Below, piece after piece: positions 25,090 through 38,700 of a stretch of DNA of 64,000 bases; positions within the stretch are counted from its first letter, which is position 1, and each line of letters begins with the position of its first letter. A program made the translations under genes and the position numbers. The notes under the pieces are model-generated. The model ran no database searches. It was not told the DNA's origin and saw only the letters and a list, made by a program, of their open reading frames with translations. This DNA comes from Septoria linicola. Lineage: Eukaryota > Ascomycota > Dothideomycetes > Mycosphaerellales > Mycosphaerellaceae. The DNA is taken from contig CP099432.1 of assembly GCA_024114885.1 (NCBI GenBank), positions 372,001 to 436,000 of the forward strand, read 5' to 3'.

Positions 25090-25982
25090 CGAGTTTTTAT
25101 AGTATAGGTAGAGAGACTAGGAGATAGAGGACTACTTAGTAGGGGCTTCGTAGAGGATATTAAGGAGTAGTACGTATAGAAGGAAGATATTAACCTACTA
25201 AGTCCTACCTAGGAATATACTAGGAGATAGTCTATAGTACTAGTAAAATAGGGAGAGGCTAGGGTGTCGTCCTCTATACTACTATATAGTTCTAAGGAAA
25301 ACAAGGTCGATAAGTAGATAACTATCCTATCTTAGTTTTATAAAATAGACCTAGATACCGACTATCTCGAGATTAGAGAAGCTTCTAGTACGTACTCTTA
25401 GCTACGAGACGCTTACTACGACCTTATACCTAGATATACCTCGCTATCTAGTTACTCTAACTACTATAGAGTAATCTCCTACTACTTCTCTACTTTAGAC
25501 AAGTTAATACTAGCTATATATCTCGGTTAGGCCCTCGTAGGTATACGACGCTAGGACGATCCTATAGTAGTCTTCGATACTATAGGTTAGATTACCTACC
25601 CTACCGACGTATTCTATACCCGTTTAGAGGCCTACTATAAGTCTACGCTCGTATTCTTATAGCCTATATTAAAGACCTAGAGACTATACTATTCCTAGAG
25701 ACTAGCTTCTACGCTAATAATAAGGATTTTACGAAGCGACTAGTAGCCGACTTCTCTACTACTACCGATATAGGAGAGCTCTTCGAGTAGGCCGATAATA
25801 ACTAGGTAGCTAGGCGTAGATTCTATCTAGCCTCTAGGGGCCTAATAGAGTAGCGCGAGAGCTAGTAAGGTATAGAGATATAGAGGCATAGAGAGGAGTT
25901 TACGAGAGACGATAACTTGTTTCTATAATACTCTATACTATTGTTTTTAATATCTCTAGCGAGACTTCTATAGAGGGAAGGA

Positions 25983-26424
25983 TATAACGTAGTAGGCGTC
26001 TCTATACCTAGTAGGTAGGCCTATAGCGGCTACTACTGCCTATACGTATAAGAGCGATTTTCGAGCTTACTATAGAGGTTATAGACGATTATCCTTTATA
26101 CTACTACTACTAAGGTTAGAGAGGACTACTTAGGTTACTACTTAGTGATTTTATAATATAGTATTGTTTAATAACTTGTTCTACTTCCTACCTATCCTCT
26201 ACCGGCGCTACTACTACGCGATCCTAATAGGCTTATAGCCTATATAGCCTACTATAGCTACCGACGTATACCTCCGCGACTACGCGCCGTAGGCACGCTA
26301 CTAATCTGCCTACTATACCTACTACTAACTACTACGTAGGGCTATCGCCCGACTCTAGTCCTACGACCTACGTATAGACTTATATACTACTACCCCTAGG
26401 TTAGTTATAGGTTTACGTACTATA
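25983..26424 (+). repeat. 3' LTR of G1
   Basis: 442-bp partner of 15153-15594. The sequence after it diverges at once (ATAGGCTATAC here, TAAGGAGCCG after the 5' copy), which defines the right end. Confidence 0.95.
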
Positions 26425-27864
26425 ATAGGCTATACTATAGCTAGCCTATAAAGGTATAAGGATAAGAAGAGAGAAGCGAAGTTATATATAAAAGATATAA
26501 ATAGGAATAAGGGCGTAAGTATTAGGTATAATTTAAGTAAGAGTTTAAGCCTACTTCGAGGTACGCTATAGAGTATACGAGCTACTAAGATGTTCCTAGC
26601 CGTAGTATCTATCTAGCTCGTTATTTATTTTATCCTATCCTTAGTCTTACGTACCTCTCTCTCCTTTCGTATACGAAGTACTAACCTACTACTACGTCTG
26701 TCCTACTCCTCTCTTAAATACCTAAGATCTTGTCTATACGACCTCTTCTAGATTAATCTAGTCTATCTTTCTATTTAGTACTCGCTAGTAGTAGAGCCTA
26801 CTTAATAATACTTATCGAGGTTAATCTTAGCTATTATAGACGTGACTTTAGTTTCTAAGTCTTTAACTACGGACTTAGTTAACGAGGGCTAAATAGAGCG
26901 TAGTAGGTATGTCTATAGCTAGTAGGCCTATATCGACTTTTATAGTACTATCGGTAGAGATACGATATATTAAATACTAGCTTCTATCTAGTTAGTTACT
27001 CGACGAAATAGATATTAGGTTATAGTAAGCTATACTTTAGGCGATTTAGCTCTCTAATAAGTATAATCGTCCTCTACGATATTAGTAGTATCGTTGTCTA
27101 GTAATCGATGCCTATAGTTAGTACTAACTAGGTTTATAAAGTCTAACTAGAATTCTAGCTTAAAGGTTAAGGTTAAAGTCAAGGTTAATATCTCGATATT
27201 AGAGCTAATAAGTAATAGGCTATACTAGTACGTTATATAATAAGGCTAGTAAGGGGGCTTCTAGACGTTAGAAGAAGAATAAACAATTAGTTTACGCTAC
27301 TAGAGGCTAATTACTATTAACTACTTAATCTATACTTACTTTACTAGCTAGTATCTACGCTCTAACTATTAGTATCTCGCCTTACTATATCTATACTATA
27401 ACTAACCTTTAGAGCGCCTACGCCCTACTTTAGCTTATCTCGTCTTAGTATTGTCTAGCTCTACTTGCTTATTATTAGTACTATTTATATATAAGAAATA
27501 AGAGACTAAGGTCGATACTAGTACTATCTCTAGGCCTACTCTAGTTAACCGAGCGCTACTACTATAAATAAGTATCCTAACGATGTTCCTTACTACTACT
27601 AATAGAGTTAGCTAAAGCTAGGATTAAGCTAGTTTTTATAATCCGTCTTAGAAGAGTAGAGCTTACTATTCGTATACGATATAGGTAGCGCTTATCTTAT
27701 ACTCTAGGTAAAACTACGCCTTATAATCTACGTATTATAAGTATTCTATAGCTTTAGAGTGTTCGTAGACTAGATAGAAGAGGTCTAGGTATTAAAAACA
27801 ACGTAAGATCTCTAGGCTATAATAATAGAAATAGATATACTATATCGGCGTAGAGGAAGATAGG

Positions 27865-28080
27865 CGAGCGAACGTACGATCTAATAATAGCTCTAGAGGT
27901 CCTAATAAGTAGCTAATTATATAGTCTAATAATAGAGGTACTAGTAAGCGACTAAACGTACAGCCTAATAATAGCTCTAATAGTACTAAGAAGGAGCTAA
28001 ATACGTAGCCTAACGAGAGTTTAGTAGGTTTAGATAAGCGACTAGATATACGGCCTAATAATAGCTCTAGAGGCGCTAAG
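27865..28080 (+). pseudogene. relic encoding 13-16-residue peptide repeats
   Basis: One plus-strand frame of 72 codons holds five imperfect units built around P-N-N-S-S-R-G preceded by [RK]-L-[ND]-[VI]-[RQ], each ending in Lys. Only three codons are stops (all TAG), as expected for former Gln or Trp. The regular peptide pattern supports plus-strand coding. Flanking sequence in the same sense (for example DYKEIYRFLREEYS downstream) looks protein-like. Function unknown. Confidence 0.5.
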
Positions 28081-31000
28081 TTTACTAGTAGTACTATTAT
28101 ACTTACGAGATATTCGTAGGTAGCGCTATATATATCGTGTTTTATAATAGTAAGCGATTATAAGGAAATATATCGCTTCTTAAGAGAAGAGTATAGTATA
28201 TACGCGCCTATCTTCTTACGTCGCGCTAGTCGTTAGTTACGAAGTCTAGAACGCTACTTTACTTCTATTTATATCTTACTATACGAATAGGGACTTATAT
28301 ACTCTTACTCCGAGATAAAACTATAAGATAGCTAACGTATACGACTATCGAAATAATAATAGGAAAGGCGCTAAAGGACCTTTACCTATATACTCTCTCT
28401 TTATAAGCTCTAAAATAAGGCGAGTTTAGAGAAAAGTATAGAACGAAAAGGGAGAGTATATAAATTTATCTAGTATATATCGAGGTTTATATTACTTACT
28501 ATCTCTATCTCTTAGTCTATTATACTATTATCTTATAGACTATAGTCTACCCTCTATTACGTGCTCTCTATTACGTCTTATAACTATATAGTAGGCTACT
28601 TATATATCCTACTCTACTATATAATATCTCTTATAGCCTAAACGCCTTTTAGGTATAAGTTACTACTAAGTAACGAGTAATCTATAGCTATTATTACGAA
28701 CGTCGTGAGTTCTATCCTTAAAGTACGCGTTAAAGCTCCGTACTACGTACCTCGGTAGTATATAATATTAATAGTAGTACCTATAGCTATCTAATACCGG
28801 TAGAGTATAAAACGAATTACTTACGTAGTCGGCTAATTCGATATAGCTAGATACGCCTAGATACGATTTAAGAAAACTATACGTATATAATAGTTAGAGA
28901 TGTCTCTATTACTATACTTAACGCTCTTCTTAAGTATAAGGGGAATAGACGTAAAGAAAGAGAAAGGTAAGGCTTAGAGTATATAGGACTTCGAGAGAGT
29001 AAAGTTATCCTTAATCTATACTATATATATAAGCCTCTATATCTAGGAAGACTTAAACTATAAGCCTACTATAGTATAGTAAGAAGCGATATCCTAGCTA
29101 CTAAATAGATAAGCTAGTATCTATTTAATAGCGCTTATAAGCGATATATATTTAAGAAAAGATTAAGTAGCTTCTACTATAGGCCTAGAAGTATAGTACC
29201 CTTAATAGCCTATTATTTTAGTTCTCTCTCTATTAGCCTTCGTACTATAGTACGTCAAGTATACGATATAGTCTACTATGTCTTATATATTAGTATACCT
29301 AGGATATACTCTTTAAAGCCCTAACCTTTCGCTCTATAATCGTATAGTATAGCTAATCCTACTTATCGTATACTATCTCTACTAAGCTTTTCTTACTAAG
29401 CGCTCCTAGTAGTAGCCTCTTATCTAACGCTTCCTATAAGACAGTACTAGGAATAGTTATAACCTTAGAAACAATTAAGGTTACGGACTTATTCGTCTTT
29501 ATATTAGCTAGGTAGTTAGTATAGATAAAGTATTTATAACGATATACTAGGGTACGAATAACGAGGTATTCTAGCTAAATCTCTAGCTCTCTACTTAGTT
29601 AACGCGCTCTAGAAGCTCTTCTCTACTAAGGGGCCTAATATAGACTAGAGAGTAGAATATCGTAACTAGAGAGGAGTAATCGTAAGTAGTTAGTCTATAT
29701 AAGATTCTTAGCTATCTAAATATAGTACCTACTATAGACTAGTAGCAATTCTCGCTTCCTCGTACGTTACTTAAGTATAGCTACGATAGAAACCTAAGCT
29801 ATATAGATATAAGAGAATTTAATAGACTACTAATTAGACCTCTAAAAGTCTAGCTATATCTATATAAAAGAGAGAGTAGACAAGACTAATTTATAGTAGC
29901 GTTATAGAGAAGTAGCGTCTAGCGCCTCTAGAGTACGATTCCTATCTTCTATAAGGATATAGAGTATAAGGTACCTAACTTTATACGTTACTAAGCTATA
30001 TCTTCTTAGAATTCTCGTACTTAGGCCTCGGTTAGATATAGATTAGATATCTAAGTTAGCCGAGCTCTCTTTATAAGAGTATATACTAGTCTAGCTATTA
30101 GCTAGGCCGTACTTATCGTATAGAGTTTACTATAGTATGTCCTCCTATCTAGCTCTTACTAATAGTTAAGTTAAGTAGTATATAAGTCTTCTAGTTTTAT
30201 ATAAAGGCAATCCGAGTATCGATCTAGCTCTCTAGCTCGGCTTAAGTAGTTACTCCGAATACGTTAGCTAGCGTTATAATTCTATAAAGGAAGTATTTAC
30301 TTATAACTTCCTAGTAGTAAGACTTATATATAGCGCTTCTACGTCGAGTAGAGCTTATCGCTACTACTTAAGAGTTATCCTCGCTATACTACTTTATACT
30401 CTATATAAAATACTAGAACAAATATAGTACTCTTATTTAGAGTAGTACTACTACTATTAGGTATAGGAATTACGGCTCTTTTACCTTTCGAGTTATACTT
30501 CCTAAGCTCGACGCCTCGGTCTTCGTATATAAGCGACGCGATAGTAATAAGTAGATAGAAAAAGAAAGGTAAGTCGTTACGACGTAAATTATAGCCTATA
30601 GTAAGCGTTTAGCCGTCGTTAAATATATTCTTTACTTTAGTAGTTTCTACTTACGTAATAAAGTTTAGATAGAGAGAGAGAAAGACTAGCTTAATTTTAG
30701 TACTATTTCGTCTTATAGATTCTATAGAGCCTAACGTACTATACCGAAAGAGCTTGACTAGGTTAGACAGATATATATTAATAGATATTAGTAGTACTAA
30801 TAGAAGCTACTATAGTTATCGAGAACGAAAATATTAAAGATATAGCGAAATATAAAGAATATCTAATAGAGATTCTCTTAAAATAGTCTTATCTTAGTAG
30901 ATTACGATTTAGTAGAATTCCTAGAGTATAAATATATACTATATATCTATCTAATATACTAATTTCGTTATTCCTATAAATATAAGATAGCTCGATAGTA

Positions 31001-31971
31001 GCTACGTAAAGTATCGAAGAATATTAGTATATCTCTTAATCGCTTAAAAGAGTTCTCTATATACTACGCGTGTTCCCTATATAAAAGTAGTAGGCTAGAC
31101 GTGTTTTAGACGCGTTACTATACGCGTCTCTATAAATAAAATAGATATAGTAGGATACTACCTACCTATATATATCTTACGCGCGCTTACTTAGTAGTAG
31201 CGCGCGCCTAGGTAGGCTACGCTAATATTTCGACAAACCGAGCTCGGTATTACTAGATAGAAGATACTATTAGTAGTACTAATAATTAGGAGTAAGAATT
31301 AATAGATACGAAGTATCTTACCTTTCTAGCTTTTAACCTTAAGAGTCTACTATAGTATTATCGATTATTCTTAGATCGCTATAAGTAGCTCTCTTACGGA
31401 GAGTATAGTAGTAGTATCTATTAAATCGCGTTAACTTTTACTATAGGTTCAAATATATAGCTTTCGAATTCTATCTAACTATTAGCGCTATTTAACGTTA
31501 GCTATACTATTACTAAACGCTATATCGACGTCGTAAGCGCTATTACTATAGTTAGAGCTAGGCTTATAGTAAATTAATAAGAGAAATAGTATAGTATAGT
31601 AACTAAGATTAATCGCGTATACTATAGAAGCTAGGTCGTCGCTAGTTCTCTTATAGTTCTCTACTAATACCTAATACTACTATTTCGCTATATAGAGCTA
31701 CGATTACGTCGCTACTCGAGGCCTATACAAACATTCTTAGTCTTCTTATACTAGTAGTAAGCTTATAAAGTACTTCGCTATACTCTCGATCTTATATATA
31801 TTATAAACGATAAGAATCGAGATCGGGCTTTATCGTATTAGTAAGAGATATATCGTCTACCTATTATAGTTAAAGGTAAGGTTAAGTAAATCGTTAGACT
31901 TATACGTGTCGATATAGTTAGCGTATTATATATGTCGAGCTCGACTAAAGTACTAGTCTAGATAACTTCTC

Positions 31972-31992
31972 GTATTATATATATATATATCG
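31972..31992. repeat. (TA)n microsatellite
   Basis: A run of alternating TA within RIP DNA. Confidence 0.65.
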
Positions 31993-32699
31993 AGTAACTT
32001 AACTCTACCTAGACTCGGAGCTACGTTAAATAGAAGAAACAACGTCTAATAGAACCTCTAGTATATTCTTAAGCTCTTAAAGAGGCTCTTAAAAGCGCTC
32101 TTAGCGTAGATCTATATAATACTAGTAAGTCGCTAATATTCTATCTTCTAGTAGTCGCGTCTACTCGGTATCTATTCGTATATATAAACTTAACTTTATA
32201 GTCTCGAGCCTAGATCTATATCTATCTCGCTACCTAATCGGTAGCTAACGTCTAGTTAGCTAATATCTTTATCGCGCTAAGTAGAATAAGGATATAGCTA
32301 GTTATACGATAGCCTACGAGAGTTACCTATACTAGCGCTATAGACTATACGATACCTAACGCGAGTCCTAGGGAAGAGTCTACTACTAATATACCTAGGT
32401 AGTATTTCTTCCTACTACTATACTACTTGAAAACTAAGACTAGAGACTAGGAATATATAATGTTCCTAATACGCCTTTTTCGTAGACCTAGTTTTATTAT
32501 CTAGCCTAGCTCTATAAGTATACTAGGTATTCGTTAGATATATAAGTTCGAGCTATAGTAGTCGCTTCTACTTAAAGGCTAGAATCGAGTTATAGTAATT
32601 ACTTACTAAATCGTCGTCTAATAATATATATATAAGCTACTAAAAGATAGAAGACTACGCTTCTAGCTATAATACGACTATATTAACGCGATCTCCGAG

Positions 32700-35200
32700 C
32701 GCGAACCTAGCTAGATCCTTATATTACTATCTATAATCCTATAATAATTATTCTAGGTAGTAGGACTATTAGAGACATAGTAAGTATATATATTATACTA
32801 CGATCTAGCGACGAGACTAGGCTACGCTAGAATAGCTAATAAAATCAAGAGGCTAAGCCGGGTTAGTATACTATTAGTTCTTAAATAATACTCGTAAGCG
32901 CTAGTTAGCTACTAATCTAGCCTTAGTAGAAGTTACTTTCTAAGAAATGTATTTAATATTAATTTCGTAGCGATCTTAATTCCGCTTATATAATACGATC
33001 TATACTAAACTATAACGGCCTTCCTAAGGTTAGAGTAGTACTAACTTAGGTCGCTCTTTTATACTAATATATAAGCTAGTATACTTTTAAACTTAACTCG
33101 CTCTTATATCTATAACTTTACGTGTCTACTCGTAGACGTACTTGTCGACAATTATATATATAAGTACTAGCTTACTACTATCGTCTCTACCCTACGAGTA
33201 AGACCTAATATCTTAATCTCGTTACGAAGGTAATCTACTTATTTATAAGACTCGTATCGATCGAAGCGATAGGAGTTAGTATTAATATCGCCCGCCGACG
33301 CTACTTTTCTTCTATACTATAGAAAGCCTAGTTACTAAGTAGGTCCGAGTAGCTTCTTTTTTAGCTACTTTCTTTTACTATACTTAAGATCGTATCTAGC
33401 CTTTTCTAAGAGCGACCTTCTCGATATTACTATAGCGTCCTTATTTGTTAATTCGTTATATATAGCTCGTTAGCGATAATAAATATTCTAAATTAATACT
33501 AGTAATCGATACCTCTTTACGTTAATTAGCTCTATCGTAATCTAAGTAAAGTAGCGTAGGAGACTATATTATTTTACGAGTACTACTTACTAAAAATAAT
33601 CTACTACGGTCTAGTCTTAACCTCGGACTAATAGCTACTATTAGTAATTGTAGTAATAGGCTTTAGATAGCGAGTCCTTAGTAATAAAGAAAACTTTCGC
33701 TCCTAATAGGGTATCTAGGATTCTCTAAACGCGCTACTACTAGCTATACTCGAATTAGTATTGTCGAAAACCTAAAAGATAGCTAAGTAGACTTAATTAA
33801 GATTTATTAGATATAAAAGCTCTAGGTATAATCTATAGGAGAGCGAGGTTAATATAACGACGAGAGTATTATATACGCTACGATAGAGCGTTATCTCGAA
33901 CTCGATAGATACTAATAGCTAAAATAAGTACTTAAATATTAGTAGTAGCTTAGAATTACTAACACGAGGCTATAGACTATCTATCGCTAACTAACTATAA
34001 TAGTAGAGCTAGGATAGACTACCTTACGTAATTCGTCTAATCTAATAAAAGTATAAAGTAGCGTAGAGGAGAAATAGTAAAGGAAACTTAAAGCTAGAGT
34101 CGATTAGGTTATTACGATTTATAGGACGTATAATATAGAGTCTACGAACGAGAGGCTAGATATAATATATAGGAACACGATAAAAAGAAATATAAGCGCG
34201 AGATTTAGGTTAATAGAATAGTTAGTATAGGTTATATACGTACTATCTTTAAGCTAGTCTCTATATTTCTCTACTTATACTCTATAGCTCTTACGAAAAT
34301 ATTAATAGTCTAAGATTTAGTATAGTCTATAGTTAGGCCTACGTCGCTCTATAATAACTAGTCTTCTTCGTACTATTAGCTATATTAGTTAGGTAGATTA
34401 AGATCGGACTCTCTCTTTACCTATATAGAGACGCCTATTATCTCTTAGATTTCTAGTCTATAGAAGGAAAGGTAAAGCTATCGGCTAGCGACGATTAATT
34501 AACGAATAATAGCCTCTACTTGTTACTACTTTATATACTCTAATACTAGGAGTATAGATATTATATAGATTAGATAGTAGTAGACGACTCCGTCTTAAGT
34601 TAAAACCAAGCTTATATCTATAGTCCGACTATAAGTAAAGTTTCTATAAGCACTAAATAGGAGATTTCGTAGAAGGTACTAATACGTTATAACTATACGA
34701 CTTAAAACTAGCCTTAGCTAAGTAAAACTTTAGTATTTAAAATTCTACTAAAAACTTATACTCCTTCCTATAGTACGCTACTACGTAATCCTTACTATCG
34801 ATCTATAGTTATATTACGCTAAATAGCCTAGTAGCCTTAAGGCCTAGTAGAACTAGTAGCTTTTATAATCGTAGCTATACCGACGCTATAGTATAATATA
34901 GTATATTAATATAAGAGACCTTTAGAGATATAAATAGTAGTAGTAGACTAGGTACTCGATTTACTTTAGTCTAAGCTATCCTTCGTAGTCCTTAAGCTAT
35001 ATCGGAACTACTTTCGCCTAGCGTCTCGAGAAGAGTAACGATAAGGTTAACGCTATAATAGATAGCGTAGATACTAGATAATAAGGCTTCGCCGACTCTC
35101 TATATATCGAAGCGAGACCTATAAGTAGTCTCGTTTAGCTATAGTAGATAATACGTACTCTCTACGATACTCTATCTACTCTCTAATATAGCTTTTACGT
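32700..35200 (-). pseudogene. possible minus-strand coding relic, part 2
   Basis: Minus-strand reading gives protein-like stretches (for example RRSLLEKARYDLKYSKRK near 33.4 kb and DSKDYVVAYYRKEYKFLVEF near 34.8 kb) with stops nearly all TAG or TAA. No domain recognised. It may belong to the same unit as the relic at 35.2-38.7 kb. Because RIP makes stops in every frame, strand and frame are inferred from peptide character only. Confidence 0.25.
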
Positions 35201-35239
35201 TAGGTATAGTAGTACGTATATTATATCGGCGTAGTATAG

Positions 35240-38200
35240 ACTAGCTCGCTATAAGTAATAGGAAGTATAGTATACCTAAAGAGTTTTATAGCTACCTAAA
35301 CGACTAAAACGCGCTAAAAGTATAAATACTTACGGTAGGATTAATTACGTAACTAATCGCTAAGTCTAATAAATTATAAACGAATATAAGTAAGCGATCT
35401 ATTACTAGAGTAAGTATAATACTAGAGTACCGAGTTAATAAGAAGCTCGACTCTAATATTAGGTAAATATACCTATAAGAGCTATTACGAGACGCCCTAT
35501 ACCTTACTATAAGTAGTGCCTATTACCGGAACTATAGTATTCGAACCTTGTATCTTATTAAGTAACTTCGTAGTAAAATCAATTCTATCTTATATCGTCG
35601 CTAGTCTAATTAACATTAAATACCTAAGCTATATATAGATAGCGCTACAATTATAGCTCTTTATTATTATTACTCGTATACTATAAGCTCTCTATAAGAA
35701 TCCTCTAAATTAAACTATTATATTAGTAAAGCTACGTTCTATATATATATACAAAGCGAGCTCCCTTAGCTAGTCGTTAGTATCGATATCTCGTAAGCGT
35801 ATATCGAGTAATTAAGAGGCTAGTCTTAGCTAGCGACGTACGGCTCTAGAAATACTAAAACGTCGATATTATTATATTATAAGAGAAGTACTAATATCCG
35901 CCTATCTAGTTCGATATAGAAGTAGTTCGTTATACGGATAAGTATAACGTAGAATATAGTTAAGGACTAAAGACTTATTCGCGTCCTAGGTCGGAAAAGG
36001 CTATAGTAAGTAGGCCGGTAGAGATCGAGTCGGTTAAAAGGATCTTTAGGATAGTACTACGCTTTAGAAAGCTGCCGTTTAAGTAAATTAAGAGAAGTAT
36101 AGAAGCTAACGTCGTTAGTAGCAATTGTTTCGAGAGTTAATAGCGACGTCGATACGCTTAAAGTAGGCTAGGTAGACTAGTAAGATCGTAGCTCTATACT
36201 AAGAATATCGATAGTACTAAGGATAGCCTACTTCTTAGTATAAGTCTACTACTCTATATACTCTATAGAAAGAGACTAGTTAGCTACTAGGCTTTAGGTT
36301 TTACCTTTTACTAGACAAGAGAGCGATAATAAATAAAGGTATCCTTTAGCTTCGCGTATTATCTAGTAGTAGTCTATTTAGTAGTATTTATAGGTAGTAG
36401 ATCGCGCTAGACATCGACTCGATCTAGACTATATATTATCCTAGTAGGTAGTATCGTCTACTAGCTATACGACTCTAGAAGGAAAACAGGTAGTATAGGC
36501 TATTAGTAGTAGTAATCTTAACTAGGCGAGAAATCGCTATAGAGATTAATATTATAGGAGTATAGCCGATTATTCTTCGATATAATATTAGCTTTATATA
36601 TAGGTCGCTAGTAGTAAGAGCGTATAATAGTTTAGTAGTATTAAGCTATATATCGAGGATATCTAGGAAGAGCTAGATAATAGCGATTATAGCGCGATAG
36701 AGGCTTCCTTAATAGCTTATAAGTAAGTAAATCTATTAGCCTCGCTTTTATAAAGTAATCTTCGAGTACTAAACAACTAAATATAGTATATATAGTAGTA
36801 GCAGATAATACGTAGTAGCGCCGAAAGAGATAGAGAGTACCTTATAGACTAAATCCGAGTACGCTAAAGCGAAATATACTAACTTTCCTAGTTATACGCT
36901 ACTCGAGGCTAAGCTTTACGTCTATCTTATAGGCTAGTAAGACGACGATAGGGTCTTAGGCTTGTAGTAGTATTACTAAGATACGCCTCTAGACCCGAGA
37001 CTAACTTATACTATCGTATAGAACGATAATAGAGAGTTAAGTAAGTATTTAAACTACTAGACAAAGGTAGAGATAATATATAATTACTTACCCTAGCTAG
37101 GCTAGTCGTCTAGTTAGTTCTCGCGCTAGCTAAAGTACTATAGTACTACTAAAAGGTATACTATTCGTTACTACTACCTTAGAGACCGATACTATAATCT
37201 AATAGGGAAGCTACGATAAGCTATAAGGATTCTATAGTAAATCGACTATAACGTAAAGTATTATCCTAAATATACTACTACTATATCTAGTAAGGCGACG
37301 CTAGTTTATAGATTAGTAATTTATACTTCTCTAGCTTTACTAGGCTTATAGGAACAGGCCGTCTCTAGATTAGAGTAAGTAGGAAGCTTTATTATAGGTA
37401 CTACTAAATTAGGACAAATTCTCGATCTCTAGAAGTATTTCGCTATCCTTTTAATATAGGCGACGTTAAGACTAGCGTACGAGATAGCTAAACCTTCGTA
37501 GCTAAGACGAGTCTACCTAATAGAGTAGATATATAGATACGTAGATATTAAATTATAGCTATTAAGGTACGTTAGGAATCTATTAAAAGACTACTAATAG
37601 TATAGTTATAACTAAGTAAGAGGCGAGCCGTTAGGGAATACTAGCTACTAGTTAACTTATAGTCTTATATCTCTAGTTTTCTAGGTTATCGATAGTCGAT
37701 AAAAGTAATCCTATAATACTAGCCTCTTAATAACGATAAGTCTAGCTAACTATACTCGTTAATAACTACTATTACTACCTATAATAGTATATTTCTTAAG
37801 TAGTTAAAAAGCCTAGACTTTACTATTACGAGCGAGAGAGCGTATATATTAGCGTTAAGAATAGCTTTATAACTCTTACTTTTATAGTATACGCGATACG
37901 AGCTTAAAGAGTAAGTAAACTAGGAAGTTAAGTATATTTTAAGTTAAGTAGGAGCTATAAGTAAAGAATTTAAGTACTCTATTAAGGCTAGGCTAAGGTT
38001 TCGTTTAGATAGAGATAGTTAATAACAGGTTTAGAGATATAAAAGTCTAGAAAAGCGATAGAGGGTTTAGAGAATATAACCTAGGTAGGTAAGAAGTCTA
38101 TTAAGTAATAAAGGCTAACTCTATAAGCTGAAACCTACGTCTTTCCTTTTCCTATACTTGAAAATACGAGTAATTTCTAGATACTCGTCCTAGAAGTATT

Positions 38201-38700
38201 AATACTACGTAGAGAGATTTTAACCTAGCCGAATCGACTACTATATTCTATCTATAGGAACGATATAAAGTAGCTCGTCTTTATTAAACGACTAAGCGAT
38301 ATAGCCTATTATTAACCTATCTAGACTTATACTAAGATTCTCGATATAATTACTATTGTATTATACCTAGTATTCTAATATATTTATCTTACTAATAACT
38401 AGTCGCTTTTATAGGCTATAAGTACTATATAATCGACTTTCTAATAGGATAATTACGTGTTTTCTACTAGGTATTAGAGGATAAGGACAATATAAGCTAT
38501 ATATAGTAACGCGTACTCTCTTTTACCTATACTTCTTACTAGGAGTATAATAAGATCTACTCGTATTCCTTCTATACTAGTAAGTCTATTAGTTAAGGAA
38601 CAATATCTAGAGATATACCTATCGTGAAAACGGTATATATTAGCCTAGTTTCTATTAGATCTTCGCGCTATACTAAGAGTTAAATACGATATTATAGTAA
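35240..38700 (-). pseudogene. long unidentified minus-strand coding relic
   Basis: One minus-strand frame can be followed for about 3.4 kb with protein-like sequence and stops that are nearly all TAG or TAA, consistent with former Gln and Trp codons. Examples are LLESRLYSTYSL near 38.4 kb, ICPNLVVPIIKLPTYSNLETACSY near 37.4 kb, LLYALTTSDLYIKLILYRRI near 36.6 kb and RLDLYRPTYYSLFRPRTRISL near 36.0 kb. It does not resemble gag, RT, integrase or a DDE transposase that I can recognise. It could be a large repeat-borne gene or a captured host gene. The call is an inference, because open frames are hard to judge in RIP DNA. Confidence 0.35.

Larger units (their letters stand above)
15153..26424 (+). 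mobile_element. complete Ty3/gypsy-type LTR retrotransposon (element G1), RIP-inactivated
   Basis: An 11.3-kb element bounded by two 442-bp LTRs and a short direct repeat (ATAG at 15149-15152 and 26425-26428). Domains appear in the order gag, zinc knuckle, protease, RT, RNase H, integrase, which is the Ty3/gypsy order (integrase after RNase H). A further ORF lies between integrase and the 3' LTR. LTR ends read TA...TA, as expected if TG...CA ends were mutated at TpG and CpA. Frames are full of TAG with some TAA. The LTRs are nearly identical apart from mostly C/T and G/A differences, so insertion was followed by RIP of both. It sits inside older RIP DNA. Confidence 0.93.
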
